Source of the DNA: Protula sp. h YS-2021
Taxonomy: Eukaryota; Annelida; Polychaeta; Sabellida; Serpulidae
Assembly: GCA_949752745.1 (NCBI GenBank)
Contig: OX457031.1
Location: 49,740,642-49,804,641, forward strand
Direction of reading: 5' to 3'
DNA: 64,000 nt
Under the pieces are notes generated by a model, which did no database searches, was not told where the DNA came from, and was given only the letters and a program-made list of their open reading frames with translations. Shown piece after piece: positions 58,501 to 64,000 of this stretch (its first letter is position 1; each line of letters opens with the position of its first letter). The position numbers and the translations under genes are program-made.

Positions 58501-60645
58501 ATTCGAGCTTATCTGTGGTGTGTGTGTGTCGTCCCCACACATCGTACCTTTCCCTCCGTAGTAAACTAGGGGAGAAGTCGGAGGGGGGTAAACCTTTCCT
58601 TCCTTTGATAAAAAAAAAGTATGTTAAAGTTAATTTTTGGCACCTTCCAAAAGCAGAGTGGTAGACCTGTACCTGCTCGCCGCACCCTTTTATATATTCT
58701 CCTGTCTGAAAGGCCTTTGAAACTGCGTAATGAGCATAAATTCCCCTCCTTTTATAGGACTGAACTGATTCTGGTTACATTTTGCTTACAAGACAGAACC
58801 TGTAAATCACACTATACCCATCCTCAAACCGTGTAGCATTTAATCATTCACTGACTGGCGGAACCCCAACAGACAAGCATTCTTAAGCAACAGCTACGAA
58901 CAGGTTGTAGAAAAATTTTCTGCACCGATGTTGAAAGAAATATATGCAGAAAGACACTTTTGTTATTATTTTGTTTACTGTTCCGCAGATTGCCTTGTAT
59001 AGTTACATGTGATGTTGTTTTAGCCTTTTTGTTCCGCGCATGCTGTAGGTTTTCTCGTACACGAAACGGCAGGAAATCATGACGGATGACCTCTGCCTGG
59101 ACGTTTCGAATGGCAAGGGCCCTGTCAAAATGCTCAAGTGCCACAAAATGGCGGGCAACCAAAAATGGATTTATGATAAAAAGGTTGGTCTTTGTGAAAG
59201 GATAACAAAAGGCACACAAAAAAAGGGCGGGGGGGGGGGGGGGGATTCTCAGTCGTTGCTTCGCAGTACCGAAAAGAAAGGACAGAGCGTGTTTGTTTTC
59301 GCCTCAGTTTCACGCGTATACCGGTTGTGTTGGGAGCGCGACAAATTCCTTCACGTGTTTTTTTTTTATTTATTTTTTTTTTTTTTTATGTAAATGCAGG
59401 GGCAGGCGGATGAATTATATGGAAAATAGTCACTATTTTGCCTTTATTATTCACTTTCTAAAGGCGATGCCAAATATCGTATATGTGAAAACATCAAACA
59501 TTTTGGAAACAAGTGCCATTTTGGAAGTAAACATCTTTTTAAAAAAATTATGCATTTCGCCTAACACTCGTTTTTGAAGAAATATAAGGGGAGTGATACT
59601 CCTAAGGTAACAGTCAGTTCTGAGAAGCGTCTGGTCAGTCATAAAAAGAGAAGACGCATCACCATGAATGCATAATAGCCGTAGCTATGGTAACGCAAGT
59701 AAAATCCTTATTCATTTCGCGGTACATGTATAGGCTATGTTATGTATTATATACATAAAAGCAATCCGATTTTTATTTATGTCTCTGTTTTTGCTTATCT
59801 GGAATTGTTCGTATTTCTGTTTTCGTTTTTATGTTGCTTTTACATGATGTGCTGGCGCAGTTCTACGGTATATCGATTCCTGAATCTATTAGTGAAGAAA
59901 ACATTATAACTTCGTAAATAATGAACGGAAAATTAAGCATTGTGGGTGGAAGAATAAGCTAGATAATGAAAGAGATAAGAATGGGAAACAAAATGGAGAG
60001 AGAATCAAATAGGCATTTAATCATACAAGGGGAAAACTAGCCATGTAAGGAGGCGAAATAAAAGAAGAGAATGTCAAGCATCTTGGGATAATTATTCGCT
60101 ATTTTTGAGTGTCAGTGGAACGTTTGCCAATTGAGGTTCGTATTTTCACTCCTTACAGGCATTCACAATAAAGCATGCCAACAGTAATCAGTGCTTGGAC
60201 AAGCCGTCATCCTCAGAGAAAGACACGCCCCAAGTCGGTAAGACCAATTTTCACCCAACTTCCCGTTTCTGTTTCCGGTTTGGCATATACTCTTTCCGGT
60301 GCAAAATCATGTACGCGGGTAGGCATTTCACAGTTGTAGCACTGTAACCACAGATCATAGGTGGGTGCCTAGAAGTATTTTTATTGCTGAGTTTGGTTCC
60401 AGATATTTTGATGAAGAAAAAAGTAAAATTATAGGCTTGATCTACCTTTTTTTTTGGGGGGGGGGTGGGGGGGAGGGGGAAGTTTGTAGAGGGAACACAC
60501 TAAGGGATAACAGTCGACACATGAAATGTAAGAAAAATTGTAACGATGCGTTGTTTTGTTTTGTGTTGCAGCGCCGTGTAACGGAGGCTTGTCACAACAG
60601 TGGACATTAGGGGATTTAGACTGGGACAAGTTAAACTCTTCATAG
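27575..60645 (+). CDS. GALNT1: GALNT1/GALNT13-type polypeptide N-acetylgalactosaminyltransferase (whole spliced gene)
   Basis: The enzyme transfers GalNAc from UDP-GalNAc to Ser/Thr of proteins in the Golgi, the first step of mucin-type O-glycosylation. The spliced product is 582 residues (vertebrate GALNT1 is about 560). It has a short cytoplasmic N terminus, a signal anchor (about 13-32), a variable stem (33-85), then a GT27 catalytic domain. That domain carries [11 protein letters not shown] (exon 4), the DxH metal motif D230-A-H232 (exon 6), WGGENLE (337-343, exon 8) and a metal-binding His365 (exon 9). The C-terminal ricin-type lectin domain has CLD motifs at 463-465, 503-505 and 544-546 and a final QQW. 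All 14 exon positions join with consistent GT-AG sites and phases. Position 9 exists in four versions and position 12 in two, so several isoforms are expected. The N terminus ([18 protein letters not shown]) and [10 protein letters not shown] place it with GALNT1/13 rather than other GALNTs. The first AATAAA seen downstream is at about 62320. Confidence 0.95.
27771..28357. mobile_element. Inverted-repeat element remnant carrying a FLYWCH-like fragment (intron 1)
   Basis: Bases 27771-27837 and the reverse complement of 28291-28357 match over about 66 positions (block 'aatctgcaggg' plus 'atctagcga' and 'atttttgtt'), at roughly 85-90 % by eye. The enclosed - strand frame has a FLYWCH-type pattern. 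FLYWCH fingers are common in MULE-type transposons of invertebrates. It is probably a non-autonomous or deleted copy, and the outer ends are not firmly defined. Confidence 0.55.
28103..28318 (-). pseudogene. FLYWCH-type zinc-finger-like fragment
   Basis: The 72-codon - strand frame contains [17 protein letters not shown], then about 14 residues later EHNHADNE. This is the Trp-x-Cys ... Cys ... His-x-His arrangement of the FLYWCH finger. The N-terminal aromatic residues of a full domain are poorly kept. The frame starts inside the right inverted repeat and has no supported exon partners, so I take it as a transposon-derived remnant and not a host gene. Confidence 0.5.
28824..28892 (+). CDS. 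GALNT1: GALNT exon 2: stem region
   Basis: A 69-base exon (acceptor TTTTGTGCAG, donor ATG|GTAAAT) in phase 1 to phase 1. It encodes a Gly/Lys-rich stem segment with [11 protein letters not shown] near its start. The stem is not conserved between GALNTs, so support comes from splice sites and phase rather than similarity. Its length is a multiple of 3, so it could be skipped without breaking the frame. Confidence 0.75.
31375..31620. repeat. Tandem repeat, four to five units of about 55-60 bp
   Basis: Units built on 'ttagcaccgat(a/t)tcataggtca' and 'cacgggggatcgtgtct' repeat with small differences and truncations. Confidence 0.7.
33535..33874. repeat. 31-bp minisatellite, 11 copies
   Basis: Unit: 'tgtggtcatttcaagtcggc' followed by 'actcggtgttt', with single-base variants (cactcgg/cagtcgg). 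Because 31 is not a multiple of 3, all three + frames show the same 31-residue pattern. It is not coding. Confidence 0.9.
34988..35156 (+). CDS. GALNT1: GALNT exon 3: end of stem and start of catalytic region
   Basis: A 169-base exon (acceptor TTTTCAG, donor GATGC|GTAAGT), phase 1 in and 2 out. It includes [20 protein letters not shown], a near match to GALNT1/13 at the start of the catalytic domain. Confidence 0.95.
36738..36868. repeat. Direct duplication, 64-bp period, two copies
   Basis: 'tgacaagcct' starts the copies at 36738 and 36802. Both contain 'agcatacacatgctgta' and 'gacgatcagtgtga'. Confidence 0.75.
37240..37400. repeat. Short tandem repeat, 15-16-bp units of 'ttgttttgtgccg' type
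   Basis: About ten variant copies alternate 'gtgccg' and 'gtgtcg'. They create false cysteine/phenylalanine-rich frames. Confidence 0.75.
38263..39897 (-). CDS. GT92-family (DUF23) type II membrane glycosyltransferase, intronless, nested in GALNT intron 3
   Basis: A single open frame encodes 544 residues. A short basic N terminus is followed by a signal anchor (about 13-29) and a stem, the layout of a Golgi type II glycosyltransferase. GT92 hallmarks are visible: GVCMASLYG (267-275) opening the catalytic domain, an acidic DLDELPVP metal/donor motif (373-380), a [15 protein letters not shown] segment (454-468) and a late HHYRKQC (495-501). Seven N-glycosylation sequons lie in the lumenal part. 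Known GT92 enzymes include the C. elegans galactosyltransferase GALT-1, which acts on core fucose; the donor and acceptor here cannot be read from the sequence. The lack of introns suggests a retrocopy origin or the usual single-exon form of expanded families. The reading frame is intact, so it is probably functional. It is transcribed opposite to its host gene. Confidence 0.9.
   Translation of the reverse strand: MVFPSRCLHRPLNAICFVLFCTAVLQVYLDIRRTTLLNTSQSDLSVNLGNQVNDNRLKQNKAMVSDSDRSRSKPIAVDLSMEKYLKSYTLKQARACPNLERPSPDSVFKYKGVYQHFRLTPTGYNTTDVYLLSFYFDDRFVYTGSKYIRTFVTIKGIGPERQAPQELIQKTARWSWRINDTPTAAMLWYDGFANPVSTPCSTKPAFGITRNVSNLFFYEYIITCALPEIDIWPTHVSLMQKACDVPTTYVSIVQPRPAREVGTRDIGVCMASLYGAMNKTDIPYFVSWMEALNIYGVIEVNLNNALMTIDDDLQRVFDYYISTGRLLYTKYPVIHETWRDNEMDQATESTNKMHVGDCFFRNIKRYWHTLVIDLDELPVPLTEQTYAQTLDVIATKNATLADAHCHTIRSAFFYFDFPAGNPEYPGHLPLNRYTNRFRAEPVQFGHNDGLGLGKSFHNSRRVVAMGHHLCRASHNELGVHLLKQSFIDQSDMLIHHYRKQCKYKVDCKNMTNVEKDDHIPRTIGQQLKERVERVLAHVKYDYGD
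40713..40885 (+). CDS. GALNT1: GALNT exon 4: UDP-binding start of catalytic domain
   Basis: A 173-base exon (acceptor TTGATTGACAG, donor AGGG|GTGTGT), phase 2 in and 1 out. It encodes [20 protein letters not shown] and then ILVDDASER, the conserved nucleotide-sugar binding start of GT27 enzymes. Confidence 0.96.
41258..41362 (+). CDS. GALNT1: GALNT exon 5
   Basis: A 105-base exon (acceptor CTTACAG, donor AAAG|GTAAAG), phase 1 in and 1 out. It encodes [20 protein letters not shown] and [10 protein letters not shown], the conserved segment before the DxH motif. Confidence 0.95.
41431..42180. repeat. 17-bp minisatellite, about 44 units, with a 134-bp higher-order repeat
   Basis: The unit is of the type 'gttatcagagcacatgt'. 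A block of eight units, marked by 'agcaaatg' at 41491, 41625 and 41759, repeats with an exact 134-bp period. The rest is irregular. It lies just after exon 5 in intron 5. The long cysteine-rich frames it creates are shadows. Confidence 0.9.
43115..43162. repeat. CTGT-type microsatellite
   Basis: Imperfect (CTGT)n run in intron 5. Confidence 0.85.
43287..43389 (+). CDS. GALNT1: GALNT exon 6: DxH metal-binding motif
   Basis: A 103-base exon (acceptor TCACAG, donor ACAG|GTGAGA), phase 1 in and 2 out. It encodes [18 protein letters not shown]230 and H232 form the Mn2+-binding DxH motif, so the enzyme is predicted to be active. Confidence 0.96.
43509..43586. repeat. (AT)39 microsatellite
   Basis: An uninterrupted AT dinucleotide run of 78 bases in intron 6. 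Confidence 0.98.
43755..43925 (+). CDS. GALNT1: GALNT exon 7
   Basis: A 171-base exon (acceptor CCAACAG, donor CTCAG|GTAAGC), phase 2 in and 2 out. It encodes [16 protein letters not shown] and [15 protein letters not shown], conserved in GALNTs. Confidence 0.96.
44109..44226 (+). CDS. GALNT1: GALNT exon 8: Gal/GalNAc-T motif
   Basis: A 118-base exon (acceptor AATTGCAG, donor AGA|GTAAGT), phase 2 in and 0 out. It encodes [13 protein letters not shown] and [13 protein letters not shown]. The WGGEN acidic residues belong to the catalytic site. It is the constant exon upstream of the four alternative exon-9 versions. Confidence 0.96.
45438..45618 (+). CDS. GALNT1: GALNT alternative exon 9a (lid loop, canonical type)
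   Basis: A 181-base exon, phase 0 in and 1 out (acceptor CTCCTCAG, donor ACACAG|GTGGTC, a rather weak donor). It encodes IWMCGG, then [10 protein letters not shown] with the metal-binding His, then the loop [11 protein letters not shown], then VWMDQWAEF. The loop matches vertebrate GALNT1/13 almost exactly, so 9a is likely the version closest to the ancestral exon. The C-terminal end (VKFDTG) is unlike the other versions. Confidence 0.93.
47354..47534 (+). CDS. GALNT1: GALNT alternative exon 9b
   Basis: A 181-base exon, phase 0 in and 1 out (acceptor ACACACGCAG, donor CCAA|GTAAGA, a strong donor). It encodes [16 protein letters not shown], the loop [11 protein letters not shown], and VWMDEYKDF. 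It differs from 9a in the loop (Trp for Phe) and in having Arg for His in CS(H/R)V. All core residues are kept and there are no stops. It is most like 9c. Confidence 0.92.
48734..48914 (+). CDS. GALNT1: GALNT alternative exon 9c
   Basis: A 181-base exon, phase 0 in and 1 out (acceptor TCTGGTGGTAG with a poor pyrimidine tract, donor AAAG|GTACTT). It encodes [16 protein letters not shown], the loop [11 protein letters not shown], and [12 protein letters not shown]. The weak acceptor suggests regulated use. Confidence 0.92.
49489..50279. repeat. 24-bp minisatellite, about 33 copies
   Basis: Unit 'gggtcgtgctgctggggaat' plus 'gtca', with a few variants. It lies in the intron between alternative exons 9c and 9d. 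As 24 is a multiple of 3, long false frames appear on both strands (an eight-residue VVLLGNVR repeat on the + strand). Confidence 0.92.
51000..52125. mobile_element. TIR element of 1.13 kb ('gggtcaactcggcccc' family)
   Basis: The left end reads CAGGTGTTGGGTCAACTCGG and the inverted right end reads CAGGGTTTTGGGTCAACTCG. Both continue with CCCCTTRCCAASTCGGCC. Sub-terminal blocks of 'ggggccgacttgac' and 'cggcccctca' extend the inverted symmetry for about 100 bases. The interior is AT-rich without a transposase. No clear target duplication was seen. It is a non-autonomous DNA element between exons 9c and 9d. Confidence 0.8.
53229..53409 (+). CDS. GALNT1: GALNT alternative exon 9d
   Basis: A 181-base exon, phase 0 in and 1 out (acceptor AACACCAG, donor CCCAG|GTAGCA). 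It encodes [16 protein letters not shown], the loop [11 protein letters not shown], and [16 protein letters not shown]. Here the loop Tyr kept in the other three versions is His. The downstream half ([15 protein letters not shown]) is closest to 9a and vertebrate GALNT1. Confidence 0.93.
56175..56314 (+). CDS. GALNT1: GALNT exon 10: end of catalytic domain, linker
   Basis: A 140-base exon (acceptor GTTGGCGTAG, donor GGGGAG|GTAAGT), phase 1 in and 0 out. It encodes [20 protein letters not shown] and [13 protein letters not shown], the conserved end of the catalytic domain. Its phase 1 entry accepts any of the four exon 9 versions. Confidence 0.95.
56636..56672. repeat. AAT-type microsatellite
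   Basis: (AATAAT)n run with one ATG interruption in intron 10. Confidence 0.9.
56859..56957 (+). CDS. GALNT1: GALNT exon 11: lectin alpha repeat
   Basis: A 99-base exon (acceptor GTTGTAG, donor AATCAG|GTAACC), phase 0 to 0. It encodes [13 protein letters not shown] and GCHGMGGNQ. The CLD motif is the GalNAc-binding aspartate of the alpha repeat, the repeat that directs glycopeptide preference in many GALNTs. Confidence 0.95.
57443..57577 (+). CDS. GALNT1: GALNT alternative exon 12a: lectin beta repeat
   Basis: A 135-base exon (acceptor TCTCGTGCAG, donor CCCAAG|GTTAGC), phase 0 to 0. It encodes [20 protein letters not shown], then [15 protein letters not shown]. The CLD and QxW hallmarks are intact. 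An upstream AG (57426) would shift the frame by 16 bases and is not used in the frame-consistent model. A run of 21 C begins six bases into the intron. Confidence 0.93.
59049..59183 (+). CDS. GALNT1: GALNT alternative exon 12b: lectin beta repeat, second version
   Basis: A 135-base exon, phase 0 to 0 (acceptor ATGCTGTAG, donor AAAAAG|GTTGGT). It encodes [20 protein letters not shown], then [15 protein letters not shown]. It has the same length and layout as 12a and keeps CLD and QxW, but it is clearly more basic. Exon choice would change lectin surface charge. With 12a it forms a duplicated pair, and use of both would also stay in frame. Confidence 0.92.
60159..60237 (+). CDS. GALNT1: GALNT exon 13: lectin gamma repeat, first half
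   Basis: A 79-base exon (acceptor CCTTACAG, donor GTCG|GTAAGA), phase 0 in and 1 out. It encodes [20 protein letters not shown] with the third CLD motif. Confidence 0.94.
60572..60645 (+). CDS. GALNT1: GALNT exon 14: C terminus and stop
   Basis: A 74-base coding segment (acceptor TGTGTTGCAG), phase 1 in, ending in TAG at 60643-60645. It encodes [18 protein letters not shown], which completes the gamma repeat with its QQW motif. Confidence 0.93.
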
Positions 60646-60763
60646 CAAATATTTTGATTGTTTTATTTAGTTGTTAGCAAATTTCTCGGGATGGTGTTCT
60701 TAAGTCAGTCACACGATCTGGACACGGGTAATTGCATATCCAGCCAGTGGACATGGTCATGGA

Positions 60764-61460
60764 TAGCCGGACTGTGAAATAAGGGTGATTACGTAGCCGG
60801 ACTGTGAAATAAGGGTGATTACGTAGCCGGGCTGTGAAACAAATGTGATTCCGCAGCCGGGCTGTGAAATAAGGGTGATTACGTAGCCGGGCTGTGAAAA
60901 AAGGGTGATTACGTAGCCGGACTGTGAAATAAGGGTGATTACGTAGCCGGGCTGTGAAAAAAGGGTGATTGCGTAGCCGGGCTGTGAAACAGATGTGATT
61001 ACGTAGACGGTCTGTGAAGTAAGGGTGATTACGTAGCCGGACTGTGAAATAAGGGTGATTACGTAGCCGGGCTGTGAAATAAGGGTGATTACGTAGCCGG
61101 GCTGTGAAACAAATGTGATTCCGTAGCCGGGCTGTGAAATAAGGGTGATTACGTAGCCGGGCTGTGAAAAAAGGGTGATTACGTAGCCGGACTGTGAAAT
61201 AAGGGTGATTACGTAGCCGGGCTGTGAAAAAAGGGTGATTGCGTAGCCGGGCTGTGAAACAGATGTGATTACGTAGACGGTCTGTGAAATAAGGGTGATT
61301 ACGTAGCCGGACTGTGAAATAAGGGTGATTACGTAGCCGGGCTGTGAAATAAGGGTGGTTACGTAGCCGGGCTGTGAAATAAGGGTGATTACGTAGCCGG
61401 GCTGTGAAATAAGGGTGATTACGTTTCCGGGCTGTGAAATAAGGGTGATTACGTAGTCTG
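60764..61460. repeat. 30-bp minisatellite, about 23 copies, 270-bp higher-order period
   Basis: Unit 'tagccgggctgtgaaataag' plus 'ggtgattacg'. Marker variants ('aaatgtgattcc' at about 60841 and 61111, 'cagatgtgatt' at about 60990 and 61260) recur at 270 bp, so nine units were copied as a block. It starts about 120 bases after the GALNT stop and may lie in the 3' UTR. Its - strand frames of 291 and 337 codons are repeat shadows. Confidence 0.92.
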
Positions 61461-63683
61461 GATGGCCCGGTTGATTGACTACATGTCCTGGCTGTGAAAA
61501 ACACTGTGATGGTTGGTGGTTGGTGGTTGGCTTGAGAATACCACAGCATCTACTTGTGATTTTGTCACTCTTATACATGTGTCTGTATTTGTATTGCGTG
61601 AAAACTTGTGTAATGTTAAAGTTAGTGTAAGTTCGAACCGATGAAGTGAAATTGTAACGCTCTTCTTCGTTACTTGTTACTCCCTTTCCAGTGTCGCCAT
61701 TTTGGTTAGGGATGAAGCATGGATCATTAATACACAGCACGCTGTCCTGCGTAACTAGGTACTGATGCAAACGTCAGGCGTTTCATTGCACTTCGGAAGC
61801 TTGTCAAGTATAAATGGGTCTGTTCAAATTATGAAGTATTGTCCTGAATGACATACTTCCCGATCCGTAGCATTTACTGTGTGTGAAATATTCACCTTAG
61901 GTTCTGGAGTGTCGCGTCGTGCGTTCGTTTCCACTGGGATTGTGTTGAGGGGAATTAGGAAGCTGATTAGTATTTGGGAATTTTCAAGGTTTCAATGGTA
62001 ACATGTTATCACCAAATCATATCTTATCTACAAGTGCAGTGGAATGTGTAGTGGCGTGTTAGTGATTTTGTAAATCAAACGGACCGGGAGAATCAAATAG
62101 CGAAAATGGGGGAAGGGGGTTGGGGGTGGGGTGGAGAAAACTGCGTGTTTGTGTAAATATTAAACGTTATGAACACATAAGCGGAAGTGATACTTGATGT
62201 GTGTTAAGTGTCTGTGACGTCGTGAGTATGACGTCTAATGTTTGGCGTCATTTATATGACGCTATGACAACTTTTTGTTTAAAGCTGCATTTTTTTTATA
62301 AGGTAAAAAAGAAATTATAAATAAATAATTATTGTGACAATGCATGGTAAACATCATTATTGTGGATAGTGGTGGGTGTCAACAGTATGGCGGCAACTGA
62401 CCTGTATAAAAAAAGGGCAAAACTGATGCGCCGAGCCAAGGGTCGAGTAATTGCGGGATCTAACACAAAGAGTTGTGCCAGATCAGGGTCAATTGTTCGC
62501 ACGCGAGCAATACTGTTAAGAGAAACAGCTCATTATAATTTCAGTGTATTTACTCCAGGTTTATCCAATCCAGAGTTAGCGGTTATCAAAGGGAAGTGGG
62601 GGGAGGGTAGAGGGGTGAGGGGCACACAATTTGGTGCAGAATTTGCCAGCTAAATATAGAAGAAATTGGAGCCTGTGGTTGTCTCGGCGTCCGATGATTC
62701 CAAGTCATATTTTCATGTTGCCTACCCATGGTTTCTTACTGTGCCTGGCATCGGTCGCGGGTGTTTTTGTGTTAGTTCGGGAGAGCGGTCTACAAGTGTC
62801 GTTTCTTGGCTGTCAGAGAGTATGAGTTAAGTCATAATGGGGCGGTATCTACACGTATCTAAGCAACAGCCCGCCATCTTCGTCAAGCGTCCATAAGTTA
62901 TACGAGTATTTGCTCGGGTATAGAGTATACCAAAAATCCTCGCCATCCCCCCCCCCCCCCCTCCCACCCTTCACTGAATTGCTTCTGGTTTACAAGGCCC
63001 AATTTAAGAGCCAATGTTTATTATGTGAATCGTCAAGGTGGCAACAATTTAAAATGGTGACTGTTATAGGGCGGTGTTTTTGCATTAACTGGACTGCAGT
63101 AAAACGTCACTGCGTACTGGTGGTTAGGTTTAGAGCCGGCGTCCCCTCTCTATTTCACTGCATATGATGAAAGCAGTATCAAATTTTTGTATTTTGATAA
63201 ATGTAGCTGTCACTGCAAACAACACTGTAAAATTAAAACAATTTAAAGAAGTCAAGAAATGTGACATTATGCAAGTATCTAAGGCTTATCTAGGTATAGG
63301 AGTGACAATCTGACAGCCATCTGTTGTATCTGTGATAAGAGACAAGGTAAATGTGGGTCAAAGTTCCGATGCAGTCTAGTGAAGCTTGGAATCATGTTTA
63401 TGGCCAGGTCTTAGGCCAATTGTGCCACGTGGGACTGATACCAGCCCGTGTAACATGGAAGTAAAGGCCGAGGCCTTGCCGAGGAAGGCATAGGCACACG
63501 CCGACGGCATAAGGACACATGGACACGAGACGGTCAGGTGCCACGGATGGCCGCTATAGTCCGAGGGATGTATATCCGTTCCCCTCCCCATCCTATAGAC
63601 GTTGTTACCTTAAGCAAATTATACATCGCCAACAAAGACGGTATTGCTGTAAGTACTGGGTTTATGGTGGTGTTCAATCATTC
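61461..63683. other. No gene recognised downstream of GALNT
   Basis: It may include the GALNT 3' UTR; the first AATAAA noted is at about 62320. A short + frame from 62387 (basic, MAATDLYKKRAKLMRR start) has no recognisable domain. A poly-C run lies at about 62947-62961. Confidence 0.4.
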
Positions 63684-64000
63684 AGCCAGTGTACTGTCTT
63701 GGTACTGCCCTTGGTGCCAGTGTACTGTCCTGGTACTGCTCCTGGTGTACTTTGCCTCATCCATCATGGTGTACTGCTCCTGATGCCAGTGTACTGTCCT
63801 GGTATTGCTCCTGGTGCCAGTGTACTGTCCTGGTACTGCTGCTGGTGTCAGTGTACTGTCCTGGTACTGCTCGTCGTGCCAGTGTACTGTCCTGGTACTG
63901 CTCCTGATGCCAGTGTACTGTCCTGGTGCTGCTACTGGTGCCAGTGTACTGTCCTGGTACTGCTGCTGGTGTGAGTGTACTGTCCTGGTACTGTTCCTGG
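63684..64000. repeat. 31-bp minisatellite running off the window end
   Basis: The unit is of the type 'gtgccagtgtactgtcctgg' plus 'tactgctcctg', about ten visible copies, with one interrupted copy around 63750-63775. It continues past the window. Confidence 0.88.

Noticed and set aside
60674..61770. Two - strand frames of 291 and 337 codons
   Set aside because: Shadows of the 30-bp minisatellite; they overlap in different frames with the same repeat pattern.
62360..62653. Basic 97-codon + frame downstream of GALNT
   Set aside because: No recognisable domain, splice partner or repeat of its pattern; length is compatible with chance.
19029..63999. Regular repeats considered as CRISPR-like arrays
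   Set aside because: All are head-to-tail tandem repeats with no unique spacers, and the DNA is eukaryotic.

Overview
This window is animal nuclear DNA: long AT-rich introns, GT-AG splice sites, many micro- and minisatellites, and decayed DNA transposons. The protein content and repeat style suggest a lophotrochozoan, most likely a mollusc. That placement is an inference; no species can be read from the sequence.

Layout. Positions 1-816 are the 3' end of a coding region for a disordered, proline- and serine-rich tail of an unrecognised protein. Positions 817-27480 are gene-poor. They hold several terminal-inverted-repeat (TIR) elements: a ~1 kb element at 2296-3290, a pogo/Tigger-like remnant at 9199-10071, an 816-bp palindrome-rich element at 11276-12091, a hAT-like element with a second hAT-like element nested in it at 14274-15288, and another copy of the outer one at 23217-23701. 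A 54-bp minisatellite lies at 19029-19931.

The main gene runs on the + strand from 27575 to 60645. It encodes a GALNT1/GALNT13-type polypeptide N-acetylgalactosaminyltransferase, the Golgi enzyme that starts mucin-type O-glycosylation. I could splice it end to end by hand: 14 exon positions, all phases consistent, 582 residues. Two positions exist in several complete versions. Position 9, which encodes the Mn2+-binding histidine and the flexible loop over the active site, is present four times (9a-9d), each exactly 181 bp with the same phases. Position 12, the beta repeat of the ricin-type lectin domain, is present twice (12a, 12b), each exactly 135 bp. Because 181 is not a multiple of 3, only transcripts with one exon 9 stay in frame. 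The gene therefore looks built to produce up to 4 x 2 = 8 enzyme isoforms with different active-site lids and lectin domains. This is the most interesting feature of the window.

Intron 3 holds an intact intronless gene on the - strand (38263-39897) for a GT92-family (DUF23) type II membrane glycosyltransferase. It may act in the same Golgi compartment as its host. The GALNT introns also contain a FLYWCH-bearing element remnant (27771-28357), minisatellites of 31, 17 and 24 bp, and a 1.1-kb TIR element at 51000-52125. A 30-bp minisatellite with a 270-bp higher-order period follows the GALNT stop codon. Another 31-bp minisatellite runs off the window end.
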